DNA of 64,000 bases from Methylorubrum thiocyanatum (GCA_014138645.1 JACJIB010000005.1:62001-126000); one strand, 5' to 3'. Positions 1 to 8,986 are shown, counted from the stretch's first letter. Notes: generated from the sequence alone by a model not told the origin. Translations and numbers: made by a program.

Positions 1-1
1 G

Positions 2-1030
2 GTGCTGGCCGATGCCAACGGGCCGGACAATGCCGGGGCGGCGCTTGCCAACCTGAACAAGCGCGGGGCCCGGCGCTGGAGCGTGGTCGACGGCTATATC
101 CGGCCGCTCGCGGGCGACCCGAACCTCACGGTCCTCACCGGGGCGACGGTGCTCGGCCTCCTTCTCTCCGGCTCCGTCTGCACCGGCCTGCGTCTCGGCC
201 TCGCGGGCGGGGTCGTCGCGGTGCGCGCCCGCCACGAGGTGGTGCTGACGCTCGGCGCGATCGGAACGCCCGCGCTGCTGATGCGCTCCGGCATCGGCGA
301 TCCGGCCGATCTCGCCCGGCTCGGCCTCACCCCGCGCCTCGCGCTGCCGGGCGTCGGGCGGAACCTTCAGGACCATCCCCTGCTGAGGGGCATCAATTTC
401 TCCGCCCGCGCGCCGCTGGGGCCGGTGCGCGACAACGGCGGCGGGGCGCAGCTCAACTGGTGCAGCCGGCCGGGCCTGCGCGCGCCCGACCTCCACGCCT
501 TCGTGGTCCAGGGCCCCCATGCCGGCCCCGAGATCGCCGCCGACGCCGACCTCTCCGGCCCGGTCTTCGCCGTCTCGCCGGGGCTGATGGGCTCGACCAG
601 TGTCGGCAGCCTGCGCCTGGAGAGCGCCGAACCGGACGGTCCGATCACGCTGCGGCCGAACTTTCTGGCCGAGCCCGCCGACCGCGCGGCGCTGGCCGGC
701 GCCATCGACACGATCCTCGATCTCGCCGACACGGCCGCGTTCCGCGACCTCGGCGCCGTGCCGCTGACCCCGGCCCGAAGGCTCGGCCGAGCCGAGGCCG
801 ACGCCTTCGTGGCGCGGGCCTGCTCGACCTTCTTCCACACCTGCGGCACCTGCGCGATGGGCACCGGTCCGGCCGCCGTGGTCGATCCGGCCCTGAACCT
901 GCATGGCGTGGCCGGCCTGCGCCTCGCCGACGCCTCGGTGATCCCGACGATCCCGACCGGCAACACGCAGGCCGCCGTGGTGATGATCGCCGAGCGCGCC
1001 GCCGACCTGATCCGCAATGCCGCAGGATGA
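2..1030 (+). CDS. GMC-family FAD oxidoreductase (choline dehydrogenase-like), C-terminal part
   Basis: The gene is cut by the left edge; about 342 residues remain, against 530-560 for the family, so the N-terminal GxGxxG FAD-binding motif lies outside. What remains is typical GMC sequence: an internal FAD/substrate segment (GIGDPADLARLG, then GRNLQDHP) and the C-terminal signature with the active-site His in FFHTCGTCAMG and the Asn in GNTQAAVVMIAERA. The family oxidises alcohols using FAD. It is the first visible gene of a compact plus-strand operon with an amidohydrolase, an oxygenase and a molybdenum hydroxylase, so it probably oxidises an alcohol intermediate or side chain in that pathway. 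The substrate cannot be read from the sequence. Confidence 0.9.
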   Translation: MLADANGPDNAGAALANLNKRGARRWSVVDGYIRPLAGDPNLTVLTGATVLGLLLSGSVCTGLRLGLAGGVVAVRARHEVVLTLGAIGTPALLMRSGIGDPADLARLGLTPRLALPGVGRNLQDHPLLRGINFSARAPLGPVRDNGGGAQLNWCSRPGLRAPDLHAFVVQGPHAGPEIAADADLSGPVFAVSPGLMGSTSVGSLRLESAEPDGPITLRPNFLAEPADRAALAGAIDTILDLADTAAFRDLGAVPLTPARRLGRAEADAFVARACSTFFHTCGTCAMGTGPAAVVDPALNLHGVAGLRLADASVIPTIPTGNTQAAVVMIAERAADLIRNAAG

Positions 1031-1037
1031 GCCCGAC

Positions 1038-2420
1038 ATGAGTGCCGACCGCATCCTCGCCGCCGACCTCGTCCTGACGATGGACCCGGACAACCGCGTC
1101 CTCACCGACGGCGCGGTGCTGATCCAGGGGAGCCGGATCGGCGCGGTCGGGCCGCGCGAGGCCATCGCCGCCGCCCATCCCGGTGTGCCGGTCGTGCGCC
1201 TGCCCGACCGGCTGCTGATGCCGGGCCTCGTCAACGCGCACATGCATTCGGGCTTCCTGCGCGGCACCGCCGAGCACCTTCCGGTCTGGGATTGGCTGCG
1301 GCTGCACATCAACCCGATGCACCGGCTGCTGCGCCCCGAGGAGGCGGAGGCCGCCTCCTGGCTCTGCTACGCCGAGGGGCTTCTCTCCGGCAGCACGACG
1401 ATGCTCGACATGTGGCGCTTCATGGAAGGAAGCGCGCGAGCCGCCGAGACGCTCGGCAACCGCCTCGTCTGCGTTCCTTACGTCGGCGCGCATCCCGACT
1501 ACGATTACTTCGACCGCCTCGACGACAACGAGCGGCTGATCGAGAGCCGGCACCGCAGCGCGAACGGGCGCATCAACGTCTGGGTCGGGCTGGAGCACCT
1601 GTTCTACGCCGACGAGGCGGGGCAGCGCCGCGCCATCGAGATGGCGAAACGCCACCGCACCGGCTTCCACACCCATTGCAGCGAGGCCGAGGTCGAGGTC
1701 GCCGAGTTCGAGCGGCGCTACGGCTGTCGGGCGATGGTCGCCCTCGACCGTCTCGGCTTCTTCGAGACGCCGCACGCGCTCATCGCCCACGCGGTCTGGC
1801 TCGATGCCGCCGAGATCGAGCTGATCGCCGCCCGCGGGGTGGCGGTGGCGCACAACCCCGTCAGCAACATGAAGCTCGCCAGCGGCATCGCGCCGGTCGA
1901 GGCGATGCTGCGGGCCGGCGTTGCGGTCGGCCTCGGCACCGACGGCGAGAAGGAGAACAACAACCTCGACCTGTTCGAGGAGATGAAGGCCGCCTCGCTG
2001 CTGGGCAAGCTCAAGACCCTCGATGCGGCGGCCCTCGATTCCTGGGAGGCGCTGCGCATGGGAACGATCCTCGGCGCCAAGGCGCTCGGGCTCGAGGATG
2101 AGATCGGCTCGCTCGAACCGGGCAAGCGCGCCGACCTGATCGCGATCCGCACCGACACGCCGCGGATGACGCCGCTCTTCGGCGACGGGCCCTGGTTCAA
2201 CCTCCAGCACAACCTCGTCCACGCGGTGCGGGGCTCGGATGTCGACCTGACCATGGTCGACGGCGTGGTCGTGGTCGAGGACGGGCGCCTCAAGACCGCC
2301 GACCTGCGCGCCCTGATCGATCACGTCCGCGGCCTCGCGCCCGGCCTGTTCGCGCGCCGCGCGGCCTGGCTCGCCGAGAACGAGACCGGCTCCGTCCAAT
2401 GGACGGAGCCCGGCCGATGA
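1038..2420 (+). CDS. Amidohydrolase of the TrzA/MtaD (chlorohydrolase/SAH deaminase) group
   Basis: A 460-residue metal-dependent hydrolase. The ligand set of the superfamily is visible: HxH at H68/H70 (NAHMHS), HTH at H211/H213, H251 and D302 (GTDG). The segment NPVSNMKLASG is typical of aminohydrolases acting on purine- or triazine-like rings, such as SAH/MTA, guanine or 8-oxoguanine deaminases. I chose the ATG at 1038 because an AGGA lies 10 bases upstream; an in-frame ATG at 1017 would overlap the GMC gene and has no ribosome site. The operon context suggests hydrolytic deamination or ring opening of an N-heterocycle. The exact substrate is unknown. Confidence 0.88.
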   Translation: MSADRILAADLVLTMDPDNRVLTDGAVLIQGSRIGAVGPREAIAAAHPGVPVVRLPDRLLMPGLVNAHMHSGFLRGTAEHLPVWDWLRLHINPMHRLLRPEEAEAASWLCYAEGLLSGSTTMLDMWRFMEGSARAAETLGNRLVCVPYVGAHPDYDYFDRLDDNERLIESRHRSANGRINVWVGLEHLFYADEAGQRRAIEMAKRHRTGFHTHCSEAEVEVAEFERRYGCRAMVALDRLGFFETPHALIAHAVWLDAAEIELIAARGVAVAHNPVSNMKLASGIAPVEAMLRAGVAVGLGTDGEKENNNLDLFEEMKAASLLGKLKTLDAAALDSWEALRMGTILGAKALGLEDEIGSLEPGKRADLIAIRTDTPRMTPLFGDGPWFNLQHNLVHAVRGSDVDLTMVDGVVVVEDGRLKTADLRALIDHVRGLAPGLFARRAAWLAENETGSVQWTEPGR

Positions 2421-2433
2421 GGGGAGCCTCCCG

Positions 2434-3294
2434 ATGAAGACCGACGACCGGGTCGCCCTCGATGAATGGTACGCGGTCGAGACCGCGACGGCCGTGACGG
2501 CAACTCCCGTCGTCACGCGCCTCCTCGGCCAGGACATCGTCTGCGACCGGATGCCGGACGGCGCGCCGCGGGTGCGCGAACGCTTCGCCGACGGGTTCGG
2601 CCCGCCGCTTCCGGTGCGCGAGCGCTACGGTTGCCTCTGGACCACGCTGGGCCACCCCAACCGCGACGTGCTCGCGATCGCGGAAGCCGACGAGGCGGAC
2701 CGCCGCCACGTTCCCTGCGGCTGGGTGAAGATGCGCACCTCCGGTCCGCGCGTGGTCGAGAACTTCCTCGACATGGCCCATTTCCCCTTCGTCCACACCG
2801 ACATCCTCGGGGCTGAGCCGCATACCGAGGTGCCGGCCTACGCCTCCGAGATCCGCCGCGACGTGGACGAGGTCTGGGCGACGAATTGCAGCTTCTTCCA
2901 GCCCCGCATCGCCGCGACCGAGACGGAAGGCGACTTCGTCCGCCTCACCTACCGGGTGCCCTCGCCCTTCGTGGTGATGCTCTACCGGGTCTGCCCGAGC
3001 GCCCCGGACCGCCTCGACGCCATCGCCCTGTTCATCCAGCCGATGGAGGAGGAGCTGTGCCGGGCCCAGCCGGTGATGTACCTCGTGGATGCCTGCTCGA
3101 CCCACACGGCGCTGCTGCACTTCGAGCAGACGATCTTCCTGCAGGACCGCATCATCGTCGAGAACCAGCGCCCGCTTCGGCTGCCGCTGGAGCCCCGCCA
3201 CGAGATCCCGACGCGGGCCGACAAGTCCTCCGTGGTCTACCGGCGCTGGCTCAAGGAGAAGGGGCTTCGCTTCGGCACGGTGGGGCACGGATGA
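2434..3294 (+). CDS. Ring-hydroxylating oxygenase catalytic protein lacking the Rieske domain (NdmC-like architecture)
   Basis: A 286-residue protein with the mononuclear-iron half of a Rieske oxygenase alpha subunit. ENFLDMAHFPFVH carries D113, H116 and H121 with the D-x2-H-x4-H spacing of the iron site, and D238 (QDRIIVENQ) is the likely third ligand. The N-terminal CxH...CxxH Rieske cluster motif is absent: between the strand LLGQDIV and the segment VRERYGCLWTTLG there are only about 25 residues, where some 60-70 normally hold the 2Fe-2S domain. The same layout and length are known for NdmC of the caffeine N-demethylase system, which takes electrons through a partner carrying an extra Rieske domain. 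No such partner is visible here. The start has a GGGGAG site. The reading frame is intact, so this is not an obvious frameshift. Confidence 0.85.
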   Translation: MKTDDRVALDEWYAVETATAVTATPVVTRLLGQDIVCDRMPDGAPRVRERFADGFGPPLPVRERYGCLWTTLGHPNRDVLAIAEADEADRRHVPCGWVKMRTSGPRVVENFLDMAHFPFVHTDILGAEPHTEVPAYASEIRRDVDEVWATNCSFFQPRIAATETEGDFVRLTYRVPSPFVVMLYRVCPSAPDRLDAIALFIQPMEEELCRAQPVMYLVDACSTHTALLHFEQTIFLQDRIIVENQRPLRLPLEPRHEIPTRADKSSVVYRRWLKEKGLRFGTVGHG

Positions 3295-3367
3295 CGCGCG
3301 CCCCCGAAGCCCGGCCCCGGCATGCGGGGCACGCCGCGGGATGGCGATCGACCGGGACGGCGCGGGC

Positions 3368-6300
3368 ATGAGCGGGCCGGCCCTGCGCGTCGTGAGGCCG
3401 CGCGATGCCGCCGAGGCGCTCGAAGCCCTGTCGCGGCACGGCGGCGAGGCCCGGTTCGCCGCCGGCGCCACCGCGCTCCAGCTCGACTGGGCGGCGGGCG
3501 CGCCGCGTCCCGGCCTCCTCGTGGACCTCTCCGGTCTGCCGGATCTGCGCGGCATCGAGGCGGCGGGCGGCGATCTGCGCATCGGTGCGGCGACCCCGCT
3601 CGCGGCGATCGAGGCGGACCCGACCGTGGCGCGGCGCGCGCCCCTCCTGAGCCGGGCGGTGCGGACCGTCGCCGCCCCAGCGGTGCGCAGCCTGGCGAGC
3701 CTCGGCGGCAACGTGGCGGGACGGACGGGCTGCTGCCTGCCCGCCCTCCTCGCCCTCGACGCGGCCCTCGACATCCTGACGGCGGCGGGCCGGGAGCGGG
3801 TGGCGCTCGCCGACTGGCTCGGGCGGGCCCCCGACCCCGCCTGCCTCATCCTCGCCGTCACGCTCCCGCCGCAGCCGGCGGGATCGCCCGCGACCTTGCG
3901 CAAGGTGGGCCTGCGGGCGGCCTTCAGCCCGAGCGTCGTCGGCGTGGCCGGCCTGCTCGCCCTCGCTGGCGGCATCATCGGCGCGGCCCGCCTCGCGGTC
4001 GGCGGCGGCCCGGTGCGCCCGCAGCGTCTGCCCCGTTGCGAGGCACTCCTCGCGGGCCGGTCGCGGGACGCCGTCGACTGGGCGGGCCTCCACGCTGCGC
4101 TCCTGGCCGAGATCGATGCGCCGGACGATCGCCTGCGCAGCGCCCGCTACCGGCGTCTGGCGGCGGCCAACGCCCTCGTCGCCGGGCTCGGCGGGTTCGA
4201 AGCCCTTCCGGCCGGGGGAGCCCCGCGCAAAACCTTTCCCCGGCACCGGCCCGTCGGCGCAGGCGCCCCGGCGGGCGAGCGCGTGGTCGCGCGCGCGGCC
4301 GATCCGGCGGGATGGCACCGGCGCCCGGACATCGCCGACAAGGTTCACGGCCGGCTCGCCTATCTCACCGACGCGCGGGAGCCGGGCATGCTCGTCGGCC
4401 GCATCCTGCGCGCCGGCCGGCCGCATGCCCGCATCCTGGCGATCGACACCGCCGAGGCGGAGGCCCTGCCGGGAGTGGCCGCCGTGCTGACCCACCGCGA
4501 CGTGCCGGGGCTCAACGCTTACGGGATCATGATGCAGGACCAGCCCGCCCTCTGCGGCGAGCGCGTGCGCTATGTCGGCGATGCGGTGGCGGCGGTGGCC
4601 GCCGTGGACGAGGCCACCGCCGAGGCCGCCCTTGCGCTGATCCGCGTCGCCTACGCGCCGCTGCCGGTCCTCGACAGCCCGGAGGCGGCGCTCGCCCCCG
4701 GCGCGCCCCCGCTGCATCCGGAGGGCAACCTGCGCCGCGAGGTCCGCGTCGCCCGCGGGGATGCCGAGGCGGCCTTCGCGGCCTGCGCCCACGTGGTCGA
4801 GGACACTTACGTGACGCCGCGGCAGATGCACGGCTTCCTCGAGACCGAGGGCGGCTGGGCGAGGGTCGAGGCCGACGGCAGCCTCACGATCCGCGTCGGC
4901 GGGCAGCACGGGGCCCGCGACCGGCTCCAGATCGCCCGCATCCTCGGCTGGCCGGAAGCGCGGATCCGGGTCGTCACCAGCCCCACCGGGGGCGCCTTCG
5001 GCGGCAAGGACGAACTGACCGTGCAGCCGGCGCTCGCGCTGCTCGCGGTGAGGACCGGGCGGCCGGTGCGGCTCCATCTCGGCCGGGCGGAATCGGTGGC
5101 GGCGGGCGTGAAGCGCAACCCGATGCGGATCCGCATGCGCACCGGCTGCGATGCCGAGGGCCGCCTGCTCGCCGTCTCCGTCGAACTGACCGCGGACGGG
5201 GGCGCCTACGCCTCCTTGAGCCCCGCAGTGATCGAGACGGCTTTGGAGCATTGCTGCGGGCCGTATGTCGTCCCGAACGTCGCGGGGGTCGCGCGGCTCG
5301 TGGCGAGCAACAACGGCACCTGCGGCGCGTTCCGCGGCTTCGGCGCCAACGAGATGACCTACGCGATCGAATGCCAGGTCGGGCGCCTCGCGGACGCCGT
5401 GGGCTGCGATCCCGTCGCGATGCGCCGCCGCAACCTGCGGGCGCCGGGCAGCCCCGGCTTCTTCGGCCAGCGGGTGGGACCGAGCGAGCGCCTCGCCGAG
5501 ATGCTCGACGCCGCCGCGGCGAGCCCGCTCTGGTCCGCCGGAGCCGAACCGGCGCAGGCCGCGGTCGGCGTCGGCCTCGCGCTCAACTATCAGGGCAACG
5601 GCCTCGGCTCGTTGCCGGAGGACCGCGCCGCCGTCGAACTGCGCCTCGCCCCCGACGGTGCGATCGAGGCGCTCTACGGCCTCGACGAGATCGGCCAGGG
5701 GCTCCAGGCGGCGATCCGCAGCGCCGTCGCCGCCCGCCTCGGGGTGGCGCGCGCCGAGATCCGGCCCGTCATCGGCGATACCGGGCGCACTCCGGATTCC
5801 GGCTCCACCACCGCCTCGCGCGGCACCTTCGTGGTCTGGGAGGGCGCCCGGCGCGCCGCGCCCGCCTTCGTCCGCGCCCTCCTCGACGCGGCGGCGCATC
5901 GCCTCGGCCGGTCGGCGGCGGATCTGGCGCTCGGCCCCGGCGGCATCCGCGAGGCGCGCTCGAACAGCGGGCGTCCGCTCCTCGGCCTCGCCGACCTCGC
6001 CGCCGACCTCGCCCCCGAGGCCCTGCCGCGGTCGCGTGCCGCCTTCGAATTTCCCAAGGCCGACTACGTGGCGGGCAATGCCCGCTACCTCTTCGCCTTC
6101 GGCGCGACCCTGGCCCGCGTCGCCGTGGACCGCGTCACGGGGCAGGTCCGCGTGCTCGACCTCCACCAGCACACCGCCGCCGGCCCGGTGCTCGATACCG
6201 CCGCCTATCTCGGCCAGATCGAGGGCGGCGGCGTGCAGGGGCTCGGATTTACCCTCACCGAGGATGCCCCGATGGAGGCGGGACGCTACGCGGCCTCGAA

Positions 6301-6541
6301 CCTCGACGGCTACCTGATGCCCACCATCGCCGACGCGCCGGAGCGCAGCCGCATCCTCGCCCTGGAGGCGCTCGATCCGGGCGACCCCTACGGCCCGCGC
6401 GGAATCGGCGAACTCGGCATCGGCGCGGTGACCCCGGCCATCGCGGCGGCGGTGGCCGACGCCATCGGCCACTGGCCCTGCGCCGCCCCCTTCTCGCCCG
6501 AGGCTCTCCTGCAGGCGCTCTCCGACGGAGCGGCGGCGTGA
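3368..6541 (+). CDS. Molybdenum hydroxylase, FAD subunit fused to molybdopterin-binding subunit
   Basis: A 1057-residue fusion. Residues 1-280 are a CoxM/XdhA-type FAD-binding subunit (AAGATALQLDW, RSLASLGGNVAG). Residues 320-1057 are a CoxL/XdhB-type molybdopterin subunit, with the MoCo motif GGAFGGKDE at 541-549, FRGFGANE, and the catalytic glutamate in GIGE near residue 1015. In the xanthine dehydrogenase/CO dehydrogenase family these are usually separate chains; here a short linker joins them. The enzyme would hydroxylate an aromatic heterocycle or aldehyde with water as oxygen donor. The frame is open far upstream, but homology begins at the ATG at 3368. The 2Fe-2S subunit follows with translational overlap. 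Confidence 0.9.
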   Translation: MSGPALRVVRPRDAAEALEALSRHGGEARFAAGATALQLDWAAGAPRPGLLVDLSGLPDLRGIEAAGGDLRIGAATPLAAIEADPTVARRAPLLSRAVRTVAAPAVRSLASLGGNVAGRTGCCLPALLALDAALDILTAAGRERVALADWLGRAPDPACLILAVTLPPQPAGSPATLRKVGLRAAFSPSVVGVAGLLALAGGIIGAARLAVGGGPVRPQRLPRCEALLAGRSRDAVDWAGLHAALLAEIDAPDDRLRSARYRRLAAANALVAGLGGFEALPAGGAPRKTFPRHRPVGAGAPAGERVVARAADPAGWHRRPDIADKVHGRLAYLTDAREPGMLVGRILRAGRPHARILAIDTAEAEALPGVAAVLTHRDVPGLNAYGIMMQDQPALCGERVRYVGDAVAAVAAVDEATAEAALALIRVAYAPLPVLDSPEAALAPGAPPLHPEGNLRREVRVARGDAEAAFAACAHVVEDTYVTPRQMHGFLETEGGWARVEADGSLTIRVGGQHGARDRLQIARILGWPEARIRVVTSPTGGAFGGKDELTVQPALALLAVRTGRPVRLHLGRAESVAAGVKRNPMRIRMRTGCDAEGRLLAVSVELTADGGAYASLSPAVIETALEHCCGPYVVPNVAGVARLVASNNGTCGAFRGFGANEMTYAIECQVGRLADAVGCDPVAMRRRNLRAPGSPGFFGQRVGPSERLAEMLDAAAASPLWSAGAEPAQAAVGVGLALNYQGNGLGSLPEDRAAVELRLAPDGAIEALYGLDEIGQGLQAAIRSAVAARLGVARAEIRPVIGDTGRTPDSGSTTASRGTFVVWEGARRAAPAFVRALLDAAAHRLGRSAADLALGPGGIREARSNSGRPLLGLADLAADLAPEALPRSRAAFEFPKADYVAGNARYLFAFGATLARVAVDRVTGQVRVLDLHQHTAAGPVLDTAAYLGQIEGGGVQGLGFTLTEDAPMEAGRYAASNLDGYLMPTIADAPERSRILALEALDPGDPYGPRGIGELGIGAVTPAIAAAVADAIGHWPCAAPFSPEALLQALSDGAAA

Positions 6542-7086
6542 GCGCGCCGCGCTTCCGCCTGAACGGGCAAGACGGGATCCTGCCCGGCGCCCTGCCCGGC
6601 GATCCCGCCCGCAGCCTCCTCGACATCCTGCGCGAGGATCACGGGCTCATGGCGGCCAAGCCCGGTTGCCGGATCGGGCGCTGCGGCGCCTGCACGGTCC
6701 TGATGGACGGGCGGCCCGTCAACGCCTGCCTCGTCATGGCCTACCGCCTGGACGGGGCCGAGATCCTGACCGCGGACCACGCCGAGGCGGGCGAGGCGGT
6801 CGCCATCGTGCGCGCCGCCCTCATCGACGAGAACGCGTTCCAGTGCGGCTACTGCGCACCGGGCTTCGTCCTCGCCCTGGCCGCCCTGTTCGACCGCGCG
6901 CCGGAGGCCGACGAGGCGGAGATCCGGGCGGCGCTCGCCGGCAATCTCTGCCGCTGCACGGGATATGCCTCGATCCTGCGCGGGGCGCTGACCGCGCGGG
7001 ATCGGTTGCGCGCCGCACGGGAGCCGGCCTCCCTGGAAGGGCTCGGGGCTCAGGATAGCCCCGGACCGGCGTGTTCACGCAGGTAG
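6538..7086 (+). CDS. 2Fe-2S subunit of the molybdenum hydroxylase
   Basis: A 182-residue small subunit of the CoxS/XdhC-type family. Two clusters are visible: the plant-type ferredoxin ligands C44, C49, C52 and C64 (CRIGRCGACTVL...NAC), and the helical-domain ligands C103, C106, C138 and C140 (QCGYC...CRC). It passes electrons from the molybdenum site to FAD in the fused partner just upstream. The start is a GTG overlapping the upstream stop (GTGA), which implies coupled translation. The 3' end overlaps the convergent LysR gene by 37 bases. The tail after residue 160 is variable and may be dispensable. Confidence 0.93.
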   Translation: MSAPRFRLNGQDGILPGALPGDPARSLLDILREDHGLMAAKPGCRIGRCGACTVLMDGRPVNACLVMAYRLDGAEILTADHAEAGEAVAIVRAALIDENAFQCGYCAPGFVLALAALFDRAPEADEAEIRAALAGNLCRCTGYASILRGALTARDRLRAAREPASLEGLGAQDSPGPACSRR

Positions 7087-7964
7087 GCGATCAGCGCCCG
7101 AAGGGCTTGAGGCACCTGGCGGCGGCTTGAATAGTAGACGTGAAAGCCCGGACCGGGGGAACTCCATTCCGGCAGGACTTCCCGCAGGGTGCCGGCCGCC
7201 AGCTGCCGTGCGACCAAGCCCTCCTGGCAATAGGTGATCCCGCCGTCCGTCTCGGCCATCGCCACCGCGAGCGCCGTCTCGCTCAGCACGACGGACCACG
7301 CGACGTCGACGACGCGATGCTCCGCCCCGCGCTCCACTTCCCAATGGTAGATCGCGCCGGTGCCCATTCGCAGACCGATGCAACGGTGGGCCGCCAAGTC
7401 GGACGGGTGCTCCAGGGGAGGGGCCTTCTCGAGGTAGCCCGGGGAGGCCACCATGATCCATCGGATGTCACCCCCGATGGGAACCGCGATCATCTCCTCG
7501 GGGACGCGCCCTCCGAAGCGGATCCCCGCATCGAAGCCCTGCCCGACGATGTCGACGAAGTCGTCCTGGACCACGACCTCCAACCGCACGTCCGGGTAAG
7601 CGGCGAGGAAGCCCGACAGGGCCGGGCCGAGCACCAGGCGGGCGGCATCGGTCAACACGTTGAGCCTGAGACGACCCGCCGGTTTCCCCCGGTACCGGTT
7701 GAGCGCCTCCAGACCCTCCTCGATCTCACCGAACCCGGCCTCCAACCGGGTGAGCAGATCGGCGCCGGCTTCCGTCAGGGTGACGGCGCGGTTGGTCCGG
7801 TTGAACAGCCGCACGCCGATCCGGGTCTCCAGCCCCCGCAGGGCGTGGCTCAGCGCGGACGGCGAGACGTCGAGTTCGAGGGCGGCGCGCCGGAAGCCGC
7901 CGGCCCGGGCGATCACGCGGAACAGGTTGAGGTCGCCCAGATCACCCCGGGTCAGTCCAGTCAC
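7050..7964 (-). CDS. LysR-family transcriptional regulator
   Basis: A 304-residue protein of normal LTTR length. The winged helix-turn-helix is at residues 10-68 (GGFRRAALELDVSPSALSHAL...TLTEAG), followed by a periplasmic-binding-protein-like effector domain from about residue 90. It is convergent with the molybdenum hydroxylase operon and overlaps its end, and divergent from the epimerase gene across 134 bases. LysR regulators usually control the divergent gene, so the epimerase/SDR cluster is the likelier target, although the catabolic operon cannot be excluded. The effector is unknown. Confidence 0.93.
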   Translation of the reverse strand: MTGLTRGDLGDLNLFRVIARAGGFRRAALELDVSPSALSHALRGLETRIGVRLFNRTNRAVTLTEAGADLLTRLEAGFGEIEEGLEALNRYRGKPAGRLRLNVLTDAARLVLGPALSGFLAAYPDVRLEVVVQDDFVDIVGQGFDAGIRFGGRVPEEMIAVPIGGDIRWIMVASPGYLEKAPPLEHPSDLAAHRCIGLRMGTGAIYHWEVERGAEHRVVDVAWSVVLSETALAVAMAETDGGITYCQEGLVARQLAAGTLREVLPEWSSPGPGFHVYYSSRRQVPQALRALIAYLREHAGPGLS

Positions 7965-8098
7965 GATCGCCGTTCCCGCTTCGGTGTTGAGTTCTGCTGA
8001 ACGCTACGGTGAGTTTCAGGGCGGCACAAGCGCGCTCGGGCGTGGTTAGCTGTCCGCAAGGCCGAACGCCGGCATCCATCGACAACCGAGACTGAGAC

Positions 8099-8986
8099 AT
8101 GCCCGGAGACAGCAAGCGCATCGCCGTGACCGGAGGCCACGGGAAGGTCGGCAAGGTCCTCGTGCCCTACCTGAAGGATAAGGGTTACGACGTCTTCGTG
8201 ATCGACCGCGACGCCCCGTCCGACCCGGACGAACTGGCGATGGTCGCGGACCTGACCGATTTCGGTCAGACGCTCGATGCCCTCTCGTCCGTCGGCGAGG
8301 ACACCTACGCCCGTGCGGAGCCCCGAGCCTTCGACGTCGTCGTCCACCTCGCCAGCATTCCGCACCCGCGCATGCTGCCGGACAGCGACGAGTTCCGGCT
8401 CAACATGATGGCGACCTACAACGTGTTCGAGGCGGCGCGGCGCCTCGGCATCAAGGACATCGTCTGGGCGGCCAGCGAGGTCGGCATCGGGGTGCCCTTC
8501 GACAAGACCGACGTCCCCTATGTCCCGGTGGACGAGGATTACCCGATGCGCGGCTACAACGTGTACGCGCTGACCAAGGTGCTGGGCGAGGAGATGGCGC
8601 GCCAGTTCTGCCTCAACGACCCGGAGATGCGGATCACCTGCCTGCGGCTGTCCAACGTCATGGACCCGGAGGAATATGCCAAGTTCGAGGGCTGGCAGGA
8701 CGATCCGACCCGGCGCCTCTGGAACCTGTGGACCTACATCGACAACCGCGACGCCGCCCAGGGCATCGAATGCGCGGTCCGCTACGACGTGCGGGGCAAG
8801 GACGCGTTCCTCATCACCAACGACGAGACGGTGATGCGCAGGCCGACCGCGGAACTCCTCGATCGCTACTACCCGCAGGCCGAGCGGAAAAAGGCGTTCA
8901 CCGGCAACGAGGTGATCCTCTCGAACGCGAAGGCCAAGCGCGTGCTCGGCTTCAAGCCTGTCCACCGCTGGACCGACCCGGCCTGA
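8099..8986 (+). CDS. NAD-dependent epimerase/dehydratase family protein
   Basis: A 295-residue extended short-chain dehydrogenase. The nucleotide-binding glycine motif TGGHGKVG is at 11-18. The catalytic serine is S126 (WAASEVG), and the YxxxK pair is Y156/K160 (YALTK). The family acts on nucleotide sugars or related NAD(P) substrates. It is the first gene of a loose plus-strand cluster of reductases and lies divergent to a LysR regulator, which may control it. The substrate is not predictable. Confidence 0.88.
   Translation: MPGDSKRIAVTGGHGKVGKVLVPYLKDKGYDVFVIDRDAPSDPDELAMVADLTDFGQTLDALSSVGEDTYARAEPRAFDVVVHLASIPHPRMLPDSDEFRLNMMATYNVFEAARRLGIKDIVWAASEVGIGVPFDKTDVPYVPVDEDYPMRGYNVYALTKVLGEEMARQFCLNDPEMRITCLRLSNVMDPEEYAKFEGWQDDPTRRLWNLWTYIDNRDAAQGIECAVRYDVRGKDAFLITNDETVMRRPTAELLDRYYPQAERKKAFTGNEVILSNAKAKRVLGFKPVHRWTDPA

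Noticed and set aside
3251..6472. A minus-strand open frame of about 1070 codons opposite the molybdenum hydroxylase
   Set aside because: It is the mirror of a conserved gene in very GC-rich DNA, with Arg/Ala/Gly-heavy composition and no recognisable domain.
1..7086. Aerobic CO dehydrogenase (coxMSL)
   Set aside because: The active-site loop typical of CO dehydrogenase (AYxCSFR) is not seen in the Mo subunit, and the neighbours are catabolic enzymes for organic substrates.
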